64,000 nt of DNA from NCBI GenBank assembly GCA_020746875.1, contig JAGTJL010000005.1, positions 248,001-312,000 of the forward strand, in the 5' to 3' direction. This stretch comes from Rhexocercosporidium sp. MPI-PUGE-AT-0058 (taxonomy: Eukaryota > Ascomycota > Leotiomycetes > Helotiales). Within the stretch, counting starts at the first letter, position 1; every line of letters starts with the position of its first letter. The position numbers were made by a program, and so were the translations under genes. The notes beneath the pieces were generated by a model. The model had not been told where the DNA came from. It made no database searches and saw only the letters and a program-made list of their open reading frames with translations. Below, in pieces: positions 1 through 12,148 of the stretch.

Positions 1-1292
1 CGATCAAAATTCGGGTAACTATAAAGTTCGCGTCTTTCGCCAACCTTTCCGCTGCAGTAGTAACAGTGATCTGTCTGTAGCGATCTACACTTGTACCCGC
101 GTTCATTGTCAACACTCCAAGCGTGGAGGACTCAGTACACGTAAAATTTTGAGCATCTCGGTGGCTCACGTCGAAGTGTAGAAGCGATCATTGTAGGGAA
201 GAGAGATACCTCACCGTAAACTTACCTTACGTTACCTGGTTTCTTCCCACCCTCGCGCTTCCCTTTATTATCACGGGCCTCTTCAACATCCACCCCCGAC
301 AGACTATTCGAGCTCTCGAGGGAAGAAAGAGAGGTAAAAGCCGCCTCGCATTTCATTACATATCGAAGACTCAGGGCGAGACGCCAGAGCTCTCTAGAAT
401 ACAAACAAAAAAACATCGCATCGCGTTGAAGAAACCAAAGAAAAGGAAGACGCGAACCCCTGAATATGTCCCGGGCCGATTACGAGTACGAAAGCACAAG
501 CCTAAGAAACTCCCAGCAAGCGAGAGGCACTAAAACTCGGCTTCACTCGTTTGAACATAAACATATCCACTCTCCTCAGAACAACCTTACCGTGCAAATT
601 TTCTCATCAAAAGCTGCATGCAATCGCTAATCGAGGAATTCGAGCTCCCAATCTGCACAATACAGACTCCTAGACTTTTAGCATACTTATTCCAGCACAC
701 CAGCTTTAGGAAAGTCTGATCGCGCTGTTTGCGAGAAGCGAGCATGGCTCGACCCCACGCGAAACCGAGGAAAGGATGTGTCCAGACTAAGCAGAGAGAG
801 GTGAGGGAATGGGTCGTCAGTCCTTTCAAAGTTTAAATTGTGCGATTAAAGTGCATTTTCAAGTGTCTTTATAGGAAGGGAATCGGTAATGAAATCCCCC
901 GATTTGTCCTTTGATTGAGGCCAGAGGGGCAGCCAGCGAGTTACAGATCCCATCTACCTGACCGAAGGTTATATCCGGCATAGGTTCTCTAATACTCGGA
1001 ATTTGGCTACATTTTTCTTCTGCTTATGAATAGTATTATCTTGCATTTGGTCATGTTTTCACTCTCGTCCTCACGCTCCAGTCTTGACATAATCCTAAAG
1101 CAAGTGTCTCGTCGATAGTCTAGCGACTCTTCTAAAACGACACTGTTTCTAATAAAATGTCCTTAGTGCGACAAAGTGAAACAATCTTGCGAAATTGGAA
1201 CCTGCAGCCACCACAGAAACACCTACTCATTCTTACAATATGTTCCACTGGGTTGAGACACTCGATGTATTCAATCATCAGTCTCAGTTACC
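1..1292. other. intergenic, no supported gene
   Basis: I see no gene here. Two short minus-strand open frames (222-416 and 587-829) have no start context, intron signals or recognisable family motifs. The stretch lies downstream of the minus-strand NACHT gene and probably holds its 3' UTR plus the flank of a gene outside the window. Confidence 0.5.
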
Positions 1293-4146
1293 TCATTCCT
1301 CAGCAGCGTGTCTTCGATCCGCATCTCGCAGGAATGAATCAAGACCTGCCGAAGAAACATTGTTTGCCTTCAATTTTCTACAGAGTCTCTTCACCTGCGT
1401 GTATAAACCGGGTTTTAACTTCTGTACGTCAGTTTTACGAAGAACCTCGTCCATGAATTGTCGAGCCAGCTGATATAACGATGCGTCTTGAACCCACGAC
1501 TTCTCGTCTGCAAAGGGGTGCAGGATGCAGAAACAGAGTGGTTGGTCTATGTACGTGTCACTGCAGGTAGAGTTTCCCGTGAAATCTACTGGTGTCTCTC
1601 CCCTCAACGATCCCAGAGAGAGGAGGAAGAAAGCGCTTTCCAGTAGCTTAAAGGCGCTCGCCCGCATGCATCTTACGCTGCCTTGGGCGAGGTTGGCAAC
1701 TAGTCTGGGACCAAGTCTCAGATTCCACTTTTCCGTGTCCGCAAATGGGTCGATGCAATGTTTCAGGTATAGCAGACCCGAAGCGCGCAATGCGTTGTTG
1801 AACAGCCAAGTGTTGCGGAGGCCTTGCCTATGCTTTACTCTTAGGTCACTTTCCGGTCGCTCGGGGCCAGTGATTCCCTCTGCTTCTAATGTAAAGTTCA
1901 TCTCATCTAACCACTCCATGCTTTGAAGAGCATCGTTGTCGCCTGTGCTGCTGATTAGAGATGATCTAAAGCGAGGTTGAAGATAAGCTTACATGATTTC
2001 TCATAAAGGTCCGAGTATTGGAACGCACGTCTCGCAAGCCCTTCAAACTCACTCAATTTTCTGTATTCCCGAGGCATGAGTTTGGCTTCAGCAATCGTGG
2101 CTTGGCAAAGATAGCGCGGTGCACTAAATTGTCTCCTTACACGACTTGCCAGCATCTTCTGGACGTATTCGCTTTGTATGAAGTCTTTGGCAGACCGGTG
2201 GACAAACTCGATGTACCAGCCGTTGGCAAGTCCATCCTTCTTGAACATGACTAGATCGCGACAACGAGCACGCACCCGACGCTCGGCCAACTCGCAACGG
2301 CCCGTAATTTGGTCCAGTCCGAGGCGCCGCGCAGGTTGAAGTTTTGTGCCAAACAAGAAGTCTTCTTCGTCGAAGAACGATGCTGAAATCAATCGTAAGT
2401 GCGCTGCGGGATGTGCCTGACATGCTTGCAGTATCTCTGCTGACTGTACATGGTACACCTCCTCAACGGAATTCAGCATTTTCAGGAAGAAATCATCGAG
2501 CTTCTTGGGAAGTGCTTGGATTCGTCGCATGAGATCTTTGACCGTATCCCCTTCAATGAAGCCTCTTTTGAGGGACTGTACCACGAGATACACCCATAAG
2601 AACACACCTTCGGCCTCGTCGACAATCAGATTAATCACGTCATTGTACGTGCTATTCTCTTGTCGTAGAATAGCGAATCGCCGGTCCTGCTCAAGCTTGG
2701 ACTGTGTAAAGTTTCGAATGTCCGCCTTCGTCAGATCTTCGAGACGAATCATCGGGCGCCCTTTAAACCAGTCTTGGAAAACATTCCAGTCCCGACTAGC
2801 TAGACAGAGCTTGATCTTTGGGTTCCTCGCCAAATCTTCAAGTATGTCGAGGACTTCTTCGTGGTCGCCCTCATACTCATCGAGTCCATCCACGAAGAAG
2901 CAGACGCGGAGGTCTAGCTGAGTTTGAGCTTTGATCTTAGAGAAGCATTCACTCAGTTCGGATATCGTCCAGGGAGCCCTGTTCTGCACTGCAGCGTTCA
3001 AGCGGTCGATTGAGATGGCGATTTCGGCAAGTTTTGGACACTTGCTCAGCAGATCGCTGAGCAAAGATTGAAGAAGACCAGCCAACGACCTTTGCATGGC
3101 GGTTCCAGCAGCCCAGAAAAAGTGGCTCGCCCGGATCATCTCGTGTTGTCCGGCCCATGCCTGCAGAATCTGTTCTGTTCTTTTTTCCATACACACATAT
3201 TTCATGAACGTCGACTTGCCAGACCCCGGCTTCCCAGTCACCCAGAATATGCCGCTTCCGGAACGTAGCCATTCTCCTAAGCTAGGAATTTTGACGTCCG
3301 AAGCAGTATTGTCGTGGAACGCCCAGTCAAAAGTCGTGGAATGTGCTGACTCGACGGCAGCCCAACGAGCTGAGATACTCTCAAAAGATAGACTGTTGAT
3401 TGTCTTCAAGAGAGAAGTGGTATGCCTCCACTCTCCGGCGAGCTCGTGGATCCCCACCATCAACTCAGCAAAATCTGCTTTCGATGGAGCAAGTGAAAGC
3501 TGTTCCATCGCTGAAGCCATCGCACTCTCCAAATTGTCCGTACTCATCTTGATCATACGATCCGAACGCCATCTATCTTCAGATTGCTGCCGGAGAATAT
3601 CGAACATCTCGCGCTGGTGCTCGCTGGCAGTGTTAGATAACAGGAAGAGGTCAACGTCAATAACACATACCTAATTAGAGAAACCATCCTAGCAGTCATC
3701 TCGGATCTGAGATCGTCCAAAGTCCGCTCATATCTCGCAACATCCTCAGATTTTAGAAGGATCTTGATTGAAGCAAGACCGCTTTTGAACATTTTATGCT
3801 TATCACTCTTGACTTTGAGTTTCTGTAGTGCTTGGATCAAGTCGTCTGCCAGCTGCTTACAACGCAGAGCAAGCTTGCAAAGAGCTTCTTGGTGTACCGA
3901 TGGGGCACTCCCGGAGAGATGTACAGCAGCGGCACCGGTGTTGAGAGTCAGGGTCCTGATATCATGCGACAGCTTCCCACTCAACTCAGAGAGATCTATA
4001 GCCACACTTTCCACATCTGCATAGTCTTTGGACGCGCCATCAGCCGAGCCGTAAATACTGACTGCTCCTGAGATGATCTTCCCGCTGAAATCAATGACGG
4101 AGAGCACATTACTCGCCACTCCCAGAGCCGTGAGAGGGTCAAGCAT
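1293..4146 (-). CDS. NACHT-domain NTPase with fungal STAND-type N-terminus (NLR-like)
   Basis: Three exons: 4146-3671, 3623-1993 and 1942-1293, with introns of 47 and 50 nt. The joined CDS is 2757 nt, 918 aa. Residues 1-~160 form a helical N-terminus beginning MLDPLTALGVASNVLSVIDF, the style that precedes NACHT domains in many ascomycete NLR-like proteins. Walker A is GKPGSGKST at ~289-297 and Walker B is FFVDGLDEYE at ~401-410, so the NTPase looks intact. The region after NACHT resembles the helical part of fungal HET-E-like proteins. The last ~270 residues show no WD40, ankyrin or TPR repeats, so no classical ligand sensor is visible. The known role of the family is nucleotide-driven oligomerisation in heterokaryon incompatibility or immunity-like cell death. 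Whether this copy does so is inference. The second intron uses a CACAG acceptor after CTAATC; without it the frame breaks. Confidence 0.85.
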
Positions 4147-4805
4147 GTCGTAAGTAAGGCTGAAGCTTGCCTCCTACCGTACAGCGTCCTCACAACTTTG
4201 GAAAGGGCGAGCCTCTTCGTCTCCAGATTCTACACCCCTTGATGATATGGAAGAGCTTGGCAAAGGAAAGAGCAGTTTCCGGGGAGTATTCCGAATTCCT
4301 AAATTGATCCGAAAATTCAATTGAAGACGGAGGTCACCTTGTTGTTAGAGAAGGCTGAGGTGAGGAAGTCTGAGGTTTGAGGGCTCAGTTGGGATTACGT
4401 AAGTTCGAGTGTTGGACAACGCAAGAAAGCCACGCTGAAAGCCTGGAAGGCTGAGCGAGCATCACACGGCCATTGCCCTGACATTTTCCTAAACTTCAAC
4501 CTACAAGGTATCACATGCGTTGGCTCAAAAAATTCTGGTAATGTAACAGCAGAGGTAGGAAAGACGACTACTAGCCCCTAAAAACTTGACGCCCATGGGT
4601 TGGTAAGGGGCTGGACAGAAGGTCTATGTATTATACATTCTGTATGTTCTCTTATTCTATATTTGAGTCCTATACTATGTCGCATGGGATCTGTTTGTGG
4701 TATCCGTCAAGGCTTTTCTAGTGAACCTTTTGGTCTTCATCGTATCCGTATCCAAAGCCACCCCTCAAAACTCCCGCTAAATCTCAAATATCCCTCTCTT
4801 CTCGT
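4147..4805. other. intergenic between NACHT gene start and MscS gene end
   Basis: Upstream region of the NACHT gene and 3' flank of the MscS gene, both on the minus strand. A plus-strand open frame at 4600-4902 overlaps the MscS C-terminus and looks like a shadow. No RNA gene or repeat is seen. Confidence 0.5.
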
Positions 4806-7800
4806 CTATCTCTTCTTGTACTGCTCAGTAAAGGCCCTCCTTGGCTGCCCAGCCATCGGCAAGTCCCCTCTCTCAATAGCACTATCCCTTTGCACCGCTT
4901 GAGGACTAACAATGCCCGTCCTAGGATCAATCCTCCCCGCACTCTGACTCCTCATGTCCTCATGCCAACTCGCAGAGTTACTTCCGCTAGCTTCAGGAAT
5001 ATCAGGTAGATCATCCTTGCCAAACTCTCTTGTCCCAGCTTCGAGATCTTCAAGACGCGTTCCTTCTTCAGCCGTACCGAGCTTGGAGCGGTTACGCGAG
5101 AAGAAGCGGTTGCGGTGCGTCTTGGTGCTGCCGCCGTTGCTGAATTGCGAGTCTCGAGTGCTGGTGCGCTCCATGATGTCTTCGCTCTCGCGTCGATCTC
5201 GGCTCGAGCGGCCTGGGGCCGGAGATGAAGAAGTCGTCGTTATACGTGGAGGTGGGACGAACGGCTTGCGGTCTTCATAAACATCGCCAAAGTCTGCACC
5301 GGAAGAGATAGCAGACATGCCAAGAGAGAAGTCGACACGCTTGCCCATTTGGCCGATCGATTCGCCGCGCTGCCGAGAGATGGACTCGCCTCTGTTGCGG
5401 AGTATGGAAGGGTGCGAGCGAGCCGGTTGCTGCGGTGCTGTGATGTCGATTGGTGTTTCGCGGGCGAGGGAGCCGGAGCGTGGACCTGGGCCATCGGACG
5501 GTGGTTGCGAGTCGGGTGCGCTCGATTGGCGCGGGTAGGCATCGTGGAGATGCATTGGGAAGTTCTGAGTTGCTCCTGCGAGACGCATGCGTGGACCTTC
5601 GATACCAAGCTCGTTCATTGTGACCATCATTGCGCAGATGAATTTGTTGCGGCGCTGGAGACGGAGAAGTTCGTTTTGCCAATTGGATTTGTAGAAGAAG
5701 ACTACGTTGAGAGTGATAGAGTGGCATTCGTAGACAGTTCGGAGTTCAGTCAGGATATTCTTCTGGTATTCGCGGTTTTCCGAGGTAACGAATTCCAGGA
5801 GGCGTTCGCGAAGAGCGTCGATTTGATCCAGGGTAGTGCCGAACTTGACAGTTACGGGAACAGCTTCTGCAAGACCCCCTGAACGACGCTGATTGAGGAT
5901 GAAGAGAGTGTTTAGGTAACTATTGGGTGCTTGAACGACGTGGCCTTCCATCTTTTTGAACTCAGTGTACAGAAGTGCAATTTCTTTAACAAAGTAGTCA
6001 TCTCCTTTCATCTCGGATCCCGTGTTGCCGTATATGGTGACTCGGTCTCCGACATCAAAAGGATGCTTGACGAAGACAAAAATGACCGACTGAAGAAATT
6101 CCTGGGCAGTGGCTGAGAACAACCAAGAAAGAGCTAGAAGTGTTGACCCAGCTGAAGTCAAAACTCCGGATGCTGAAGTAGAGATCAAGGAAATGAAGAC
6201 AAGGATGGTAATGACAGCGACAATGAACATGAACACATCATCGAGCTTCGATACGACTGAGTCGAGGTCTTTGAGAGACGCGGTAATAGCTTTGCGTTCC
6301 CGACCTATCTCGACACAGACGGCTTCTAATTCCTCCATGGAGATATCACCGTTGAGATCTTTGTCAAACATGGAGAAGGCAGCAGTGGCTTCCTCATCGT
6401 TATCAAATGCAGGGCGAAGATCGTCAGCAAGTGCTGTCTCAGAATCTTGTTGTGCAAATGTACGATACAAGCGACGGGCCAGTACTTGAGAGCCGTTGGT
6501 GCTGTTCAATAGTTGAAGGACACTGAGTACGTTAGTAGATGTAATTGGGTAGGACAGGGAATGCTTACACTTGATGAGGGTGGGTAGAAGCTTTGACGGC
6601 CTGTCCAGTGAAATCTCCAGCTACCTTCCCTGCTACATCGCCAACCTTGTTGAAGACTTGGCGAGCATTCTTCTGTGCTTTATTGACAATTTGCATCGGG
6701 GTTCTTGTTCCAGATGAGGGCCCAGTATTGTTAAGCTCGAATTCAGAATCCTCCATTGCAATCTTTTCCTTCGAATAGACATATAATTTGACCAAACTTG
6801 AGATTTGAAATTTGTTGACCTCAATTCGATCGGCATAGGTCCGGAGGTGGAAACTGATGGCGATGAGCTGAATGATGATCTTCTCGACAAAATTCAAAGT
6901 CAATCCGACGAAGATGGAAATGATGATTTTGTTGACCGTGTTCTCCCATGGCCGGGTACCTTTGTTTCCATCATGGTGGTGGTTCTTCATCGTTGGCAGA
7001 AAGGAGATCTCGACTGCCAGACCCCAGAAGAAAAGAGTGGCCGGCACCTCGAGTGCCTTTCCCAAGTCCCTCCATTTCTTGCTGTTGTTCGTGAACAGAC
7101 TGGAGATCAGACCCATCGGGTATGGCAGACATTTTGCAATGATCTAGATAATATGAGTTAGCAGGTGTGGAAAGGACAACAGAATAGGAACTACTTACTC
7201 TCCCAAGCCAAAGTGTCAACCAGACAATCTCGAGCCAAATTCCAAACCAAAAGAGCTCAACATCTCCAACTGTGGAGTCTTCGAAAAGGAATAGGCCAAA
7301 TAGAGTTGGGATCAACAACAGTAGGGTAAGGGGCGTAATGTAGAAGAACCATCGGACCAAGAAAATCGAGTTGTGGATGCTCTTGAATACCTTAGCGATC
7401 TTCGTGGTAGGATGCGCTGGAGGTTTGTATATTTTGGTCTTCTCGTGTAGTGGGGTAGTATCGATATCGAAATCATCTACTGGTTCGGCGGCAGTTCGAG
7501 ATCTCGACCTTGCCATTGACTTTGACCTCCCAATACTATCATCGTTTGTCTTCTCCGCACTCGAAACCACTCGTTCGGCCCGCAGCATTTCCAAGTCATC
7601 GTCGAGTCGGCGTGACTGCTCTCTTTGTTGCGACAAGGACATTGGTGATCTATTCTCCCTGTCGAGAAAGTCCGGTCCATCAACATAGCTTGTCGTCACT
7701 CGCAGATGGTTGCCATATATCTCGTCGTTTTCTTGGCCCTGCAGAGTTCCATCCTCATCAGAGGAGCGTCTGTCGTTTATCTGGTTGTTGTGGATGGTTG

Positions 7801-7882
7801 GGACATTAGTACTGCTATTCGGCGGATCGGCCGCAAATGCTGGAAAGGAGAATTGCTCCTTTTCGCGGATGGGTGTTGACAT
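4806..7882 (-). CDS. EF-hand mechanosensitive ion channel (MscS family, fungal Msy1/Msy2 type)
   Basis: Exons 7882-7199, 7143-6569 and 6522-4806 (introns 55 and 46 nt) give 2976 nt, 991 aa. A Ser/Arg-rich cytosolic N-terminus is followed by hydrophobic segments starting near residue 170 ([19 protein letters not shown]). A canonical EF-hand loop [12 protein letters not shown] lies at ~473-484. Then come two membrane segments and the MscS pore/beta region containing [13 protein letters not shown]. The C-terminal ~250 residues are low-complexity Ser/Arg/Pro tail. Fission yeast homologues sit in the ER/cortical ER and control calcium influx and cell volume after hypo-osmotic shock; a similar role is inferred here. 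EF-hand, transmembrane and MscS order and total length match the fungal family. All three exons are needed to keep the channel core in frame. Confidence 0.92.
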
Positions 7883-9990
7883 GTCTGGCTTCTTGAACGG
7901 TCGGAGGAAACTAGATTATTGTACTGAAAGGCAGTTGAACCAGGGTTCGAACCAGTCTCGAGCTTCGGATAAAAGGGCTGCACAGCAGAATGAAGATATT
8001 GACGGTATCAAGCTTCAAATGATGCAGTGTTCGGATGCCCGTGAAAGGAATTGAAGTGTAGATGGACCCTGATAGAATTGGGGTTGGGAAATACGGGGTC
8101 TCGGGGGTGTATGTTGATGTAGATAGGAAAGGTATGCGGAGGAATGCTCGCTGGTTGAATACTAGGTACGCCAACAAAGCTTGCTCCTGGGATCTGAATG
8201 TCGTTTGTTTCTCTGATAAAGCACCTCAAGCGAGTGTCGTGTCTATAGAGACAAAGATGGGTACTAAAGTGTTAGGAAAGAAGACGGAAGTGATGGCACG
8301 ATATCAAGAGCAAACGAAGTGGAGATAATTAGAGTAATTGAGTGTAGAAGGCTCTGAAGCAGCCGCCAGCTATCTATCTAGACCCCGAAGCCTTGCCTCG
8401 CGTCCAGCCGAGTTGCAGCTTTTCCCAACGTCCATCGACCGACGACCGAAATATACTGGTGCTATTCCCAATTGAGCCTAGAGCTTGTAATCTAAGTTTT
8501 CTTATTGGGCTTTACCTCCGTCCAGTCCCATCCATAAATCAAGCTAAGAGAGGGGTGGGACCTGCCAAGCCCGCCTCTTTTCACCCCGACGGCTGCAACG
8601 ACGTCATTTCTAAAACTCTGCACAACGTACTTCTAGAAAAGGGCGAGCCGCGAATAATGTTGCATGTATTAATTGACTCGCACCGGACGGAAGGAAAGCG
8701 AATACGACGCTCAAGCAGACCAGACTAGACCAAGAGTCTGCAGTCCATGGCTTCTCTGAGTTGAGATTATTCGGCAATCAACATTTAAGTGAAGGTTCAC
8801 AAGCCAAATTTCGAGGTTGAAATAAGGTCTTGGCGTCGGTTTCACTTCTCTAAAATAAGCTCTCTCTTATCTACTGCCCTGACCCTGTCCTGTCCTGTGT
8901 GTGCTGGCTTGCTTGTGCCCCTGAATGTTGCATTTCATGAACCCTGCCTGCATCCGATAAGATCCGCCAAATCTCAGTTTTGCCTCCCTCTCATCCAATC
9001 GTCTATGCAACAGGCAAGAATACGAAATATCAAGTATCTTCCCTGCCATGATGACCCATGGTGCACGAATATCAGGTCTAGAAAGCGCTGATCTCAAAGC
9101 ACGCAACTGAATCGAGAATCGAGACCAAGGGATGGGCCGTGTGGAGTAGGACAATGATGGAGAAATGCAAGAGATCGAGATCTGTGGAACTTGGTTTGTG
9201 TGGCTAAATTCTGGGTAAGAAGGTGCTTGTTTGCTCGTATGTTTGGAAGGAGCTGTGATCGTAAGGTGTGGAGGCAGCTTCACGGTGGGAGGACGAGGAC
9301 CATTATTTGAAGATTGACATCTGTACGCCCATGAGCAGTTAGAGCAGTTTTTAGATCTCAAAATGTGTGCCATATTCAGCTATCTTTACTTGATATCTCC
9401 CTCCATATTCTCTTCCATGAAAGAGATCTCACTTGCTTCGTAGAATTTATTCATTTCATTACAGTACTGCCAACAGAGTTTGCTGCCAGTTCGTAACTTC
9501 AAAATTAACAGAGGGTTTCTCAGGAGAGTAATGCAAGAAGATAGCGAACTCTCTATTTAACTGCCGCGCAGAACCATCGCTTCATAGAACAGAAAGAGGG
9601 ATAGCCATCATGAAAGCTAATGACCAATTGTATGTGCAATCACGTGATGAGCAATTGCTTCTCATCACCATTCCTCTGGAGATTGACGAGGTGTTGGAGA
9701 GGTTTTGTTTCACTCACTGATAGCTCTCTGCCGTTTTGTTGCACATCGCATCTCATCCTAAGAAATGCCAAGTTCACTTCGTGACTTTCGAACGATGCTT
9801 TTTCCTTGGCGGGAAAAGCCTCCTTCATGCACCATTAATCAGCTCGCTTCAGGTCAGCTTCAGCCTTACCTGACTTCGACTTCGTGAGCTTTAACCCCAC
9901 CAACCAAGCATCTCAGATGTCCTTTCAGATATGTGATCAGGTCAGGGAGGTCACTATGAATATCATCTTGTTATACGACAGCACATCCTC
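7883..9990. other. 2.1-kb intergenic region
   Basis: Shared upstream region of the MscS gene (-) and the CRIB/GTPase fusion (+). Minus-strand frame 8867-9373 (168 aa) and plus-strand frame 8393-8728 have no domain, no credible codon pattern and no intron context. I do not call them genes. No tRNA or repeat found. Confidence 0.45.
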
Positions 9991-12148
9991 ATGGATTCCC
10001 TCTCTCTCACTCTAACTATCGGACCGGTCATCCTCAAGGCAGCAACTCTAGCGAAGCAATGTCGCGATATCCATGCCAAAGACACATCGCCGCCAGATTC
10101 TCTGGCTTCAGTTGCCGAAGAATGTACCCAGGTCCATCGCTTGCTAGAAGGCTTCCAAGATCTTAGTAGGCAAGACTCATCTCACGCGGGGGCCGAGACG
10201 ACAAAGAATATCAACCATGCGATTGGAACTGTACAGAAATGTTATCTTGAGATTCTCACGTCCATAGAGGAACATGTCGAAGCACTCGAGCAATCGATAG
10301 AACAGAGAGTAGATAGGGATCCCCACCTTGCGTTGAGGGTGATACAGGATGTCGGTTGGAAAGAAGGGGAAGTGTGGAAAATCCTCGATGAGTCTGAACA
10401 GCAAAGAGAATCCTTCAAGTCACTTTTAAAGGAGTTACAACTGTCAGCAATTCTTTTCTTTCCAATGTCTGTTTACTAAGCCATCATCAGGTCTCTTCAA
10501 CCCAAAGATTTTCATGTCCAACTCCAAGATGATCAAGTAGCCCCAATCCCGACTATCACAGAACCTCCAATCACTCAGGATTCGCAACTAGACAACAGCC
10601 GCTTCAGCATCGACAGTACTGCCACCCATGACTTCGCAATAAATCCAAGTCGCTTCAGCGCCAACAGTCTCTCCAGTCTCCTGTCAGCCACCCCATTTGA
10701 TTTCGACACCGAAGCCCTCTCCTCTCCCAGCTACCGCCAAGCGTTTGGCGAACGAGTCCGCAACATCATCTCTCGGCCTCTACACTCTCCAGGCGATGCA
10801 GCTCTTCTCCGCGCTGTAGAACCTCTCGAGAACGAAGAGCACTACTATGAGCAAAGCGTCGAGATTGAATGGGACCCTAGCATATCAGGGAGTACAATAC
10901 GATCCGACGACACGGGATCAAGTCGATCAAGTCTTAGGACTTTGGATAGTCAGGTGACTCTCTCGGGAACATTGATGACCAGACGACAGCAGATTGGACA
11001 TCCAGTCAATCCAGTACATGTCACGCATATTGGACTTGATCCCATTACGGGGGAATTTACGGGTTTGCCTGCTGAGTGGAGGAAGATTCTGTTGGCTGAA
11101 GATGAGAGGGCTAGAGCTGCTGCTAATCTCACGGCATCTGCAGAGACTTCGAAAAGCGAGAAGTCGACAACGATCAAGTTAGCTTCCTCCTCTCATGTCC
11201 TGCAAGAAGTCTCGCTAATTTAGGCTAGACTAGTGGTAGTGGGCGATTCGGGGAAGCTCAAACAATGTCTCCTTATTACCTACGTGACGAACAAGTACCC
11301 GTCCGAATATGTGCCGCAAGTGTTTGACAACTATGCCGTTACTATCATGTATGCACCTCTCTTCTCCACATTCATTCATAACATCTCCACTCCTTCCGAT
11401 TCCCATCCCATTTAAATTTCTATTTTGCTAACAGGATCCCAACCAGGGTTGGCGACAAGCCATATACCCTCGGTATCTTCGATGTAAGCTGCTGCCTTCT
11501 CTACAATCTAGTATTATCATATCCTAATCTGCAAATCTCGTACCACCTAACCATCGCCCATCTACCCACTTCCTTGTACAGCATGATGCACCAACGCAAC
11601 ACTTACTAATGCCATCCCCAGACAACAGGCCAGGAATCCTACGACCGCCTCCGCCCCCTTTCTTACCCCCTGACGGACGTATTCATGATAATAATCTCCA
11701 CATCCATACCCTCGCACTACACCTCCGCACGAGATACCTGGGCGCCCGAACTCAAGCACCACTGTCCTGGCGTACCCTTTCTACTCGTCGGAATCCAAGA
11801 CCCTCCCGACGCTGCGGTGGACACGGCTTCGAAGAAGAAGGCGCGTGTGGATTACGGTAGGAAACTTGCGATGGATATTGGGGCGGAGAAGTATGTGGAG
11901 TGTGAGTTGGAGAGTGGGAAGGGGGTGAAGAATGTTTTTGATGAGGTCTGTGACTTTATTTTCGTTTCTCTGGTGGATCCTCTTCTTGGTGTTGTTCGTT
12001 GGCGGAATTGTGCAGGATTATTTTGGCTCTTGGTTTATGTTTCTGACTCTTGATACAGGCTATCGTCGCGGCTCTCGAGCCCGTTGTAGTCCCGAAGAAG
12101 AGAAGGAGGTCGAGGCTGAAGTTATTGTCCAGGATCGAAGAGGACTAA
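9991..12148 (+). CDS. CRIB domain fused to degenerate Cdc42/Rho-like GTPase, with NLR-like N-terminus
   Basis: Six exons: 9991-10442, 10491-11177, 11229-11348, 11435-11483, 11622-11945 and 12059-12148. CDS 1722 nt, 573 aa. Residues 1-~150 are helical and start [20 protein letters not shown], like N-termini of fungal STAND proteins. A Ser/Asp-rich linker follows. A CRIB/PBD motif lies at ~319-350 ([14 protein letters not shown] then [10 protein letters not shown]), with the I, P, H, H and G of the consensus kept. From K380 the protein is collinear with Cdc42 ([34 protein letters not shown]). The nucleotide site is altered: P-loop reads GDSGKLKQC instead of GDGAVGKTC, switch-I Thr35 is Gln, the TQID guanine motif is IQDP, and the SAL motif is CELES. 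There is no CAAX box; the tail is polybasic KKRRRSRLK. Effector and GTPase modules in one chain suggest a self-binding or decoy device, which is inference. Introns before the P-loop and in the GTPase part place Cdc42-like sequence in frame. Confidence 0.85.

Noticed and set aside
222..829. Two minus-strand open frames at the left edge
   Set aside because: Short, no family motif, no splice or start context; composition looks random.
1955..3607. NACHT gene ending at the stop at 1955
   Set aside because: A 50-nt intron with good signals removes that stop and extends the frame in phase to 1293.
7941..7957. GGTTCGAACC, a tRNA B-box-like sequence
   Set aside because: The flanks do not pair as a T stem, and no acceptor, D or anticodon arm can be folded upstream.
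8867..9373. 168-aa minus-strand frame
   Set aside because: Low-complexity Ser/Pro content, no domain, no intron partners, in a promoter region.
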